This document shows, in pieces, positions 1 to 5,801 of a DNA stretch of 13,634 bases. The stretch is from positions 1 through 13,634 of the forward strand of contig JAUXCH010000048.1 of NCBI GenBank assembly GCA_030618975.1, given 5' to 3'. The notes below the pieces were generated by a model. It searched no databases. It was not told the DNA's origin and was given only the letters and a program-made list of their open reading frames with translations. The stretch comes from Planctomycetia bacterium. GTDB lineage: Bacteria > Planctomycetota > PLA2 > JAEUHO01. The position numbers and the translations under genes were made by a program. Each line of letters opens with the position of its first letter. The stretch's first letter is position 1.

Positions 1-37
1 GCCAGGACGATCTCGATCTCCGTGGTGCGACCGGAGT
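1..37. repeat. 37-bp exact direct repeat, copy 1 (left edge)
   Basis: Bases 1-37 are identical to 1318-1354, which lie inside the 3' coding end of the large carboxypeptidase-regulatory-like gene. The match breaks at base 38, and 38-190 shows no relation to that gene. On the minus strand this copy would encode the same short stretch (GRTTEIEIVLA). It could be the tail of a paralogue, a short duplicated fragment, or an assembly join, because the window begins inside the repeat. Confidence 0.9.
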
Positions 38-190
38 GGTGGGCGTGCCACCCCACCGCCGTTTCCCGTGTTCGGTCTCGCATTCCCGGGTGGCCGCGCG
101 GTGGCCGATTCGGTACCCGCTGCGGGTCGGAGCGCTCCGTCGGGCGCGGCGAGGTACGTCGAGCCGGTCCCGACAGGTTGAGCCGAGGGG
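38..190. other. No supported gene
   Basis: This stretch lies downstream of the minus-strand gene ending at 191. Short open frames cross it but none has a ribosome site, a recognisable protein or support from context. A minus-strand ATG at 81-83 is in frame with the 37-bp repeat and runs off the left edge, but I do not consider that enough to call a gene. A small inverted repeat at 115-127 (ACCCGC, one base, GCGGGT) could help end transcription of the cassette at 191-1071. It is weak and has no T-run. Confidence 0.5.
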
Positions 191-628
191 TCAAGCGCCC
201 ATCAACTCCTCGACGTTGATCCGTGGTCTCTTCCTCCCCGTCCCCTGGAAGGCGGCCAGGGCTTCGGAGTAGTGGCGTGTGCGCTCGGCCAGGGTGGACA
301 GATCCAGACTTCGAGCCTCACGTCCAAAGGTCAGGAGCAAGAGCTGCACGACTTCGACTTCTCCATCCTCCACGACGACTGCCAAGGCGTCGTGTGCAGG
401 CAGTTCCTTCACCCCCTTGATCTCCACACCCACGATCCGGTCGTCCTCGTGGGCGCGGTAGAGCGTCAGGAGGTCATCCACGCGCTGCCGATAGTGGGGA
501 TCGGGCTCCAGGTAGAAGAACGCGCAGTCACCCTCGGCGCTGATCCAGCCACAGGGCATGGACTGACGACGGCGCTGCTCCTGCAGCTTGTCGAGGAAGC
601 CCTCGAGGCTGGTCATCTCTTCGGCCAT
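191..628 (-). CDS. Hypothetical protein, second gene of a two-gene cassette
   Basis: This encodes 145 residues and I do not recognise the family. The start ATG at 626-628 is preceded by GGAG at good spacing. The gene overlaps the 3' end of the upstream gene (613-1071) by 16 bases, which implies co-transcription and probably translational coupling. The protein is soluble, with no signal peptide or membrane helix, and has many acidic residues. It opens with a charged helix-like stretch (LDKLQEQRRRQ) and then a beta-rich core. The segment VDDLLTLYRAHEDDRIVGVEIKG, split here as VDDLLTLYRAHEDD then RIVGVEIKG, loosely recalls DUF2283-type small proteins, in which a strand, an acidic turn and IVGxEI are common. 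That resemblance is by eye only. DNA here is less GC-rich than most of the window. A role as the partner of the upstream protein is inference from the overlap alone. Confidence 0.8.
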   Translation of the reverse strand: MAEEMTSLEGFLDKLQEQRRRQSMPCGWISAEGDCAFFYLEPDPHYRQRVDDLLTLYRAHEDDRIVGVEIKGVKELPAHDALAVVVEDGEVEVVQLLLLTFGREARSLDLSTLAERTRHYSEALAAFQGTGRKRPRINVEELMGA

Positions 629-1071
629 ACGAGTTCTCCAAGCCTGATCTGGCAGGTCGCCGGGAGATCGGGATCGTCCTCTGAAGGTCTCTCACGCCCC
701 CACTCCAGAAGCGTGAAGCGTGGCGAGAGAAACGCGACGAAGAGCCAGTCTTCGCCCAAGCTGAACGTGTTGCCGCGCCTGTCGTGGGCCGTGGAGGTCC
801 TCCCAACGTAGCACCAACCCCACTCGCACTCTCGCGCCGGCCGGATGCCGCGCCAGACCTGATGCGGATGCTCCAGGATCTCCTTGGCCGTTCGAACATC
901 GAAGGTCTTTGCCTCCGCAGCAATGGCCAGGCGACTCATCGTCGTGACTTCGACGCGCACCAGGACGAGCTTCCGCCCTGTGGGATCCGACGGATCCTGC
1001 GCTTCTTCCGTCACGAGGAAGAACCCCTGGGCATCTCCTCTCGGCTTCGGGCGGTGACGCGACGTCCCCAT
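613..1071 (-). CDS. Hypothetical protein, first gene of a two-gene cassette
   Basis: This encodes 152 residues with no signal peptide or membrane helix. The start ATG at 1069-1071 has GGGAG six bases upstream. The reading frame overlaps the following gene by 16 bases. The C-terminal two thirds look like a compact alpha/beta fold: a helix (TFDVRTAKEILEHPHQVW), then strands containing WGWCYVGR, DWLFVAFLSP and FTLLEWGRE, and an acidic tail with DDPDLP. The order helix, Y-x-G, strand, strand faintly recalls small BECR-fold (barnase, EndoU, colicin, RelE) nuclease-like domains, and a small overlapping pair would fit a toxin-antitoxin arrangement. I see no diagnostic catalytic set, so I leave the function open. 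Base composition is less GC-rich than the neighbouring genes, which may reflect transfer or relaxed codon use. Confidence 0.8.
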   Translation of the reverse strand: MGTSRHRPKPRGDAQGFFLVTEEAQDPSDPTGRKLVLVRVEVTTMSRLAIAAEAKTFDVRTAKEILEHPHQVWRGIRPARECEWGWCYVGRTSTAHDRRGNTFSLGEDWLFVAFLSPRFTLLEWGRERPSEDDPDLPATCQIRLGELVWPKR

Positions 1072-1286
1072 CTTCGGCTCCCCTCGCGGCCCTGCTCCCT
1101 GACTTTCTGGCTGCCGGGTCGAAAGCCATCACCGCCGGCACGGCTGGGAATCTCATAGGTTCGTATTCTGTTAGTCTAGCCACACGGGGGGACAGGATGG
1201 AACGGGGTCTGTCGGAGGACGCTCCTGCTCGAGTGCCGAAGGTCCAACGAGGACACTGCCCTCCCGGGCTCATGGGCGGTCCGGGC
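1072..1286. other. Intergenic region without a gene
   Basis: This separates the two-gene cassette, transcribed leftward from 1071, from the end of the large gene at 1287, which is also transcribed leftward. No open frame here is convincing. It contains an AT-rich island around 1150-1180 in otherwise GC-rich DNA, described separately as a possible promoter. I found no strong terminator hairpin after the large gene; a short direct repeat (CCGGGCTCA at 1264-1272 and 1282-1290) is the only other structure seen. Confidence 0.5.
1150..1178 (-). promoter_or_regulatory. Possible promoter for the two-gene cassette
   Basis: On the minus strand TAGACT (1173-1178) lies 17 bases from TGAGAT (1150-1155), with TATGAG (1152-1157) as an alternative -10. 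The island is clearly more AT-rich than its surroundings and sits about 80 bases before the ATG at 1071. The boxes match the sigma-70 consensus only partly, so the composition and position carry most of the weight. Confidence 0.25.
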
Positions 1287-4130
1287 TCAGCGGGGCTCGG
1301 CGCCGCCCTCGGTGGGCGCCAGGACGATCTCGATCTCCGTGGTGCGACCGGAGTCGACGTCGACCCACTTCGCCTCGGCCGTCTGCATGCCCCGCTTGTC
1401 GGCCGACACCCGGTAGCGCCCGGGGGGGACGTGGCGCCTCAGGTTCGCCCCCGAGGCGTCGGTGCGGATCATGCCGCTCCACCCGCGGCCGTCCATCTGG
1501 ACGCCTTCGCGGCGCAGCGCCTGCCAGTTCGGCCAGATCTCCGGACCGGCCTCGCTCTTGACGCGTACGGTGGCGGATTCCACGGGCCGGCCGGCCGGGT
1601 CGCGCACGTAGACACGGACGGCACCGGAGGCGCGCTCCCTGAGGTTGAGGATCCGTTCCTCGCCGGCCTGGAGCTCGACCGACTGGTGGAACTGGATGCC
1701 GCTGGGCGGGTAGACGTAGACGACGTACGTGCCCGTGGAGAGGCCGCGCGCGACGTACTTGCCCGAGGCGTCGGTGCGCGCGTGCGCCGTCGTGGGGGGG
1801 GCGTCGGCACCCGGCGCGCCACGGACGTTCACCTGCGCGCCCACGATCTTCTCGCCCGTCGCGTCGTCGACCAGCGTGCCGCTGAGGATGGCCCCTCCGA
1901 CGAGATCGATCGCCGCTCTGGATCCCCGACCGCCGGCGACGCGGACGCGGGGCACGTTCGCGACGATGAGTCCACCCGGCGTCTGCGCCGCCACGTCGTA
2001 CTCGCCCGCCTTGAGACTGCGCAGCGTGAACCCCCCGTCGTCGGTGTGGAAGGTGTTCCGGTTGCCGCCGCCCGGGAAGAACCGCGAGGATTCCATCCCC
2101 GGGGTGCCTCCTTCGCGCACGGGCTTCGCCGTGACGGTGAAGGTGCCCTGGTAGGGCCGGCCCTGGTACTGGACCACGCCGTCGATCCACCCGAGCGGCG
2201 TCATGGTGAGCGTGATGCCGCTCTGGCCGGGTGAGACCCCGCGCAGGGACTGGGACTCGTACCCGCCCGCCCATCCGCGAATCGTGTACACGCCGTAGGA
2301 CGCGTTGTGCAGCACGAAGTGGCCGTCGCTCTGGCTGCGCGCGCTCAGCCGGGTGAGCCGCCCCCCTCCGCCGCGTCCCTGCTCGGGGTAGGCGGTGACC
2401 CGCGCGCCGGGAACGGCGAGCCCCTCGCTGTCGAGGACGAACCCCTCGATCGAGGCGCCCTCGCCGAGCTCGATGTCCTGCTTCACCGTCGCGCCGCTTT
2501 CGACGACCACGAGGTCTTCCGCGGTCACGCTGTCGAGTCCGAACGAGGCGGATACGCGGTACGCGGCGACCGGGACGCCGGCCAGGACGAAGGCGCCCTC
2601 GTCGTCCGTGACCTCGTCGAGCCGTGCGTAGCGGGGATCCTGGACCACGCGCAGAACCTGCCACACCTGCCTCTGGCCCGGGTGGTTCCGCGCGCGCTTC
2701 ATCGTCTCCGACCAGTCGACGACGAGGCTGACGAGCGCGCCCGGGATGGGCTGGCCTTCGGGATCGGACACGCGGCCTCGCACCGTGCCCGTTCCGGCCA
2801 GCCGGACCGTCAGCGGCGCCACGCGCTCGTCCTCCTTGGGCAGGCGTGCGTAGGCGATGCCCACGCCGCCTCCCTCGGCGATGGCCACGACCTGGACCTG
2901 GCTTCCGGGGCGCGTGCTCCAGGGCGTGGGCGGCAGCACGAAGGAGCCGTCGGGTTTCGTCGTGGTCTCGGGAGCCTCCTGACTGCTCCGGCCGGTCATG
3001 TAGGTGACCTTGACCCCCGCCTGCGGATTGCCGCGTGCGTCGACGACCTCACCTCGGATCTTCCCGCTCCCGCCGACGAGCTTCAGCTCGAGGGTCATCC
3101 GGCCGTCGCCGGTGTCGGTTACCTGGTACCAGGCGCGGGTCGTGGCGTACCCGTCGGCCTCGATGCCGATGTCCATGCTCTGACCGACGGGCAGGGGCAC
3201 CTCCGTCTCGAAGCGTCCATCGGCGTCGGACGTGATGGGTTCCAGGTCGTCGATCCAGGGCATCCTGGGGAATCGCAGGGTCAGGCGAGCCCCTTCGACG
3301 GGGCGCTCCGTCTCCTGGTCGAGGACGCGTCCCTCGACGACGAGGGGCTTGCCGAGGACGACGGTCCGGTGCTCCCGGCTACCGGGCACGATCCCGATGT
3401 CGCTCTGCTGGATGCCGGCGTGACCCTCCGCGCTGACGAGGAGCGTGCCGGTCCCGGTCGGAAGCCCGGGGAAGAAGACGTTGCCGGCGTCGTCCGTCGT
3501 GGCGTCCGTGACGACCGCTCCCGCCTGGTGGAGGACGCGGGCTCCGGGCAGCGGGTCGCCCTCGGCGTCCTTCACGGTCACGTCGAGGGCGCCGCCCCGG
3601 TCGAGGATCACGTCGACCCGGTAGCCGCGCCGTTTCACGTCCTGCAGCGTGGGGGCGTAGCCCTCCGCTTCCACACGTACGCGCAGCCGCCCCGGCGGCG
3701 CGGGTCCGACGAGGAAGTTCCCCGCCGCGTCCGTCTCGGCCGTTGCGATGGCGGGTGGATCGGGCACGGCCCATCTCCGGTAGGCGAAGGAGCCGACCGT
3801 CAACTTCACGGTCGCGTTCGCGACCGGCTCGTCCGATGCGTTCATCACCCGCCCGAACACCCCCTCGGAGCGCGGAAACGCGGGGAGCGCCGCCGCGGCC
3901 TCGCGGGCCGCCTGCTCGGCCGCGATCTCCTCCGCGCTGCGCGCGTCCGAGCGTCCGTGGAGACCGGCGTCCAGCCCGGAGAGCAGGTCTCCCGCGCCGC
4001 CGCCCGACGGGTCGGGCCGATCGATCGCGGAGCCGTCGCCGCCCAGGTCGTCGCCCAGCAGGAGCCAGACGACGGCGCTGCACGCGAGCACGACGACGAA
4101 GAGGAGCAGCAGACCCGACCGCGACACCAT
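1287..4130 (-). CDS. Large membrane-anchored protein with about nine carboxypeptidase-regulatory-like modules
   Basis: This encodes 947 residues. An N-terminal hydrophobic helix (about residues 5-25) with only one positive residue before it suggests a signal anchor with the rest outside the cytoplasm. A low-complexity Gly/Ala/Asp-rich spacer follows to about residue 85. Then come about nine repeated beta-sandwich modules of the CarboxypepD_reg (transthyretin-like) type, starting near residues 91, 181, 264, 356, 449, 560, 647, 747 and 836. Each opens with a strand and the pattern G-x-V-x-D-x-x-G-x-P-x-x-G-A-x-V, followed by T-D-x-x-G-x-F and GxY elements, for example VRGRVSDPEGQPIPGALV. No enzymatic domain is visible, so a structural or adhesive envelope role is likely. 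The ATG at 4128-4130 has AAAGGG upstream and lies 26 bases after the DUF1573 gene, so the two probably form one transcript. Confidence 0.93.
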   Translation of the reverse strand: MVSRSGLLLLFVVVLACSAVVWLLLGDDLGGDGSAIDRPDPSGGGAGDLLSGLDAGLHGRSDARSAEEIAAEQAAREAAAALPAFPRSEGVFGRVMNASDEPVANATVKLTVGSFAYRRWAVPDPPAIATAETDAAGNFLVGPAPPGRLRVRVEAEGYAPTLQDVKRRGYRVDVILDRGGALDVTVKDAEGDPLPGARVLHQAGAVVTDATTDDAGNVFFPGLPTGTGTLLVSAEGHAGIQQSDIGIVPGSREHRTVVLGKPLVVEGRVLDQETERPVEGARLTLRFPRMPWIDDLEPITSDADGRFETEVPLPVGQSMDIGIEADGYATTRAWYQVTDTGDGRMTLELKLVGGSGKIRGEVVDARGNPQAGVKVTYMTGRSSQEAPETTTKPDGSFVLPPTPWSTRPGSQVQVVAIAEGGGVGIAYARLPKEDERVAPLTVRLAGTGTVRGRVSDPEGQPIPGALVSLVVDWSETMKRARNHPGQRQVWQVLRVVQDPRYARLDEVTDDEGAFVLAGVPVAAYRVSASFGLDSVTAEDLVVVESGATVKQDIELGEGASIEGFVLDSEGLAVPGARVTAYPEQGRGGGGRLTRLSARSQSDGHFVLHNASYGVYTIRGWAGGYESQSLRGVSPGQSGITLTMTPLGWIDGVVQYQGRPYQGTFTVTAKPVREGGTPGMESSRFFPGGGNRNTFHTDDGGFTLRSLKAGEYDVAAQTPGGLIVANVPRVRVAGGRGSRAAIDLVGGAILSGTLVDDATGEKIVGAQVNVRGAPGADAPPTTAHARTDASGKYVARGLSTGTYVVYVYPPSGIQFHQSVELQAGEERILNLRERASGAVRVYVRDPAGRPVESATVRVKSEAGPEIWPNWQALRREGVQMDGRGWSGMIRTDASGANLRRHVPPGRYRVSADKRGMQTAEAKWVDVDSGRTTEIEIVLAPTEGGAEPR
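1318..1354. repeat. 37-bp exact direct repeat, copy 2 (inside the large gene)
   Basis: This copy lies in the last codons of the 947-residue gene, encoding SGRTTEIEIVLA at the end of its final beta-sandwich module. It is identical to bases 1-37 of the window. Flanks on both sides differ from copy 1 as far as can be seen; the left flank of copy 1 is outside the window. Confidence 0.9.
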
Positions 4131-4156
4131 CTGGCCCTTTCACGCGTCCCCTCCGC

Positions 4157-4888
4157 TCAACGGCGGGGCCACTCTCCCTGGATGCGAACGACGTGCTTCA
4201 GTTCCCTGGGCTCGAAGCCTGCGCCCGACACGCGCGTGCGAATCTCCAGTGAGCCCAGGAAACGGCCCCGGCCGTGCTCCACGGGGGGCTTCCAGCGTAC
4301 GGAGAAGTCGACTCCGGCGTCCACCTCCACCGTCTCGATCTCCAGCTGCTCCTGCGGCTGGCCGCGGTAGCGGACGAGCTCGACCTCCATCCCGGGCCCC
4401 GGGCGGACCCGGACGAGCTGCGTTTCGAGGCTCGGCGGGGCCCCGAGGGTCCCCAGCTCCAGGGTGACGGGCAGGACGGTGATCGACTGGACGATCTCGC
4501 CGCCGAGCTCCACCTGCAGATGGGGACGGATCGGGTCGGAGCTCACGATGTCGAGGTGCTTGCCTCGGAGCGGTCCCGTGCCGACGGCGCCCGAAAGGAG
4601 GAAGATCGTCAGGGTACGTTCCTCGCCCGGGTGCAGGAGCCTGCCGAAGGGGTGGTGCTCGATGCAGCTGCAGTTGGCCGACACGTGCGTGATGGAGACG
4701 TCGACGGGTCCCCGGTTCGTGAGCGTCAGCGTCCTCTCGGACACGTCGCCGTGCAGCATGCGGCCGAACTCGATCCGGGTGGGGGACGCCGTGAGACGGT
4801 CCTCGTCCCCTCCCCCGCAGCCCTGGACGAGGAGCAGCGCGCCGGCCAGGGCGAGGACGAGGATCACGTGACGCGCGGACGGTTCCAT
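4157..4888 (-). CDS. DUF1573-family lipoprotein
   Basis: This encodes 243 residues from the ATG at 4886-4888, which has CGGAG just upstream. A longer open frame continues further but lacks any domain. The N-terminus is a lipoprotein signal (VLALAGALLLVQGC, lipid-modified Cys near residue 24) followed by a Gly/Asp-rich linker. Residues about 33-115 match DUF1573: PTRIEFGRMLHG, then TLTLTNRGPVDVSI, then SANCSCIE and HPGEERTLTI, the usual immunoglobulin-like strand order with a C-x-C turn. Residues about 120-243 look like a second, more diverged beta-sandwich. DUF1573 proteins are common in Planctomycetota and Bacteroidota and have no settled function. It is the first gene of a unit with the carboxypeptidase-regulatory-like protein, which suggests both work at the envelope. 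It is divergent from fabL, with 84 bases between the starts. Confidence 0.9.
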   Translation of the reverse strand: MEPSARHVILVLALAGALLLVQGCGGGDEDRLTASPTRIEFGRMLHGDVSERTLTLTNRGPVDVSITHVSANCSCIEHHPFGRLLHPGEERTLTIFLLSGAVGTGPLRGKHLDIVSSDPIRPHLQVELGGEIVQSITVLPVTLELGTLGAPPSLETQLVRVRPGPGMEVELVRYRGQPQEQLEIETVEVDAGVDFSVRWKPPVEHGRGRFLGSLEIRTRVSGAGFEPRELKHVVRIQGEWPRR

Positions 4889-4946
4889 CGGTCTCCGTCG
4901 TGGGTGCGGACCGGGGCACGGCCCTCTCCGCTGCCCGTAGGGTACC

Positions 4947-4971
4947 GTTCCCACGTGATGGGGGAGGGAAC
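4947..4971 (+). promoter_or_regulatory. Inverted repeat covering the fabL ribosome site
   Basis: GTTCCC at 4947-4952 is the perfect complement of GGGAAC at 4966-4971, with 13 bases between. The right arm is part of the GGGAGGGAA ribosome-binding sequence directly before the fabL ATG at 4973. In RNA this six-pair stem could mask the ribosome site. The pairing is directly visible, but any regulatory role is inference and a six-pair match can occur by chance in GC-rich DNA. Confidence 0.3.
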
Positions 4972-4972
4972 C

Positions 4973-5740
4973 ATGCCTGCGACCACCTTGGATTTCACGG
5001 GACGCAAGGCGTTGGTCACCGGGGGCAGCCGCGGGATCGGCCGTGCCATCACGATCCGCCTGGCCGAGGCGGGCTGCGACGTGGCCATCAACTACCTCCG
5101 CAACCGCGAGCCGGCGGCCGAGACCGCGGCGGCCGTCGAGGCCCTCGGGCGGAGGGCCCTCCTGTTCAAGGGCAACGTCGCGAAGGTCGACAACCACGGC
5201 GCGCTGTTCGAGCAGCTCGCAGGTGAGTCCGGGCGACTCGACATCCTGATCAGCAACGCGGCGTCGGGCGTCATCCGCCCCGCCATGGACCTGACGCATC
5301 GCCACTGGACGTGGACGATGGACATCAACGCGGGCGCGCTTCTTTCGCTCGCCCAGCACGCGGTGGGCCTGATGGGCGAAGCGGGAGGGAGCATCGTGGC
5401 GGTTTCGAGCATCGGCGCCGTCCGGGCCATCCCGAACTACGCGGCCGTCGGGGCGAGCAAGGCCGCGCTCGAGAGCCTCGTTCGTCACCTCGCGGTCGAG
5501 CTCGCGCCGCGCGGGGTGCGCGTCAACGCCCTCTCCGCGGGCGTCGTCGACACCGAGGCGCTCAAGCACTTCCCCAACCGCGAGCAGCTGCTGGAGGAGA
5601 GCGCCAGGCGAACCCCCGCCGGGCGGCTCACGGAGCCGAAGGACGTCGCCGACGCCGTCCTGTTCCTGACCAGCCCGCTCGCCTCGATGATGGTGGGACA
5701 GACCCTCACCGTCGACGGGGGGTACTCGATCACCGCATGA
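4973..5740 (+). CDS. fabL: Enoyl-[acyl-carrier-protein] reductase, FabL type (NADPH-dependent)
   Basis: This encodes 255 residues, a short-chain dehydrogenase/reductase. It should carry out the last reduction of each fatty-acid elongation cycle, turning trans-2-enoyl-ACP into acyl-ACP in the cytoplasm. The cofactor motif TGGSRGIG is at residues 16-23, with the basic Arg after it as in NADPH users. The active site has Y156 and K163 with six residues between (NYAAVGASK); enoyl reductases use this spacing rather than the usual YxxxK. Segments such as NAASGVIRP, DTEALKHFPNRE and RTPAGR closely follow what I know of Bacillus subtilis FabL. GGGAGGGAA precedes the chosen ATG; an in-frame ATG at 4958 is less well placed. 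The family match is strong, although some relatives labelled SDR could act on other enoyl substrates. Confidence 0.92.
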   Translation: MPATTLDFTGRKALVTGGSRGIGRAITIRLAEAGCDVAINYLRNREPAAETAAAVEALGRRALLFKGNVAKVDNHGALFEQLAGESGRLDILISNAASGVIRPAMDLTHRHWTWTMDINAGALLSLAQHAVGLMGEAGGSIVAVSSIGAVRAIPNYAAVGASKAALESLVRHLAVELAPRGVRVNALSAGVVDTEALKHFPNREQLLEESARRTPAGRLTEPKDVADAVLFLTSPLASMMVGQTLTVDGGYSITA

Positions 5741-5745
5741 AGGAG

Positions 5746-5768
5746 GGCGGGCGGCCGGGCCGCCCGCC
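5746..5768. terminator. Bidirectional hairpin terminator between convergent genes
   Basis: GGCGGGCGGC (5746-5755) and GCCGCCCGCC (5759-5768) form a perfect ten-pair stem with a three-base loop. It starts six bases after the fabL stop and ends 33 bases before the stop of the convergent PASTA gene. There is no T-run, so it is not a textbook intrinsic terminator, but position and strength suit a shared transcription end. Confidence 0.7.
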
Positions 5769-5801
5769 TCGTCGCGGATCGAGTGCGGAGGTGCGTGCCG
5801 T

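Noticed and set aside
1..83. Possible minus-strand gene start at 81-83 reading through the 37-bp repeat
   Set aside because: Only 27 residues are visible, outside the repeat they do not resemble the large protein, and no clear ribosome site is present.
115..127. Short hairpin as terminator of the two-gene cassette
   Set aside because: The stem is at most six pairs with almost no loop and no T-run; too weak to list as a terminator.
191..1071. Firm toxin-antitoxin call for the two-gene cassette
   Set aside because: Size and overlap fit, but neither protein shows a diagnostic toxin catalytic set or a DNA-binding antitoxin domain that I can see.
1197..2234. 345-codon plus-strand open frame
   Set aside because: Antisense to the last modules of the large gene, of biased composition and with no recognisable motif.
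2307..4370. 687-codon open frame on the plus strand opposite the large carboxypeptidase-regulatory-like gene
   Set aside because: It is antisense to a well-supported gene, rich in Arg, Ala, Asp and Val without any domain, and typical of shadow frames in high-GC DNA.
4889..5569. N-terminal extension of the DUF1573 open frame across the fabL gene
   Set aside because: It would place the lipoprotein signal in the middle of the protein and overlap fabL antisense; the ATG at 4888 with its ribosome site is far better.
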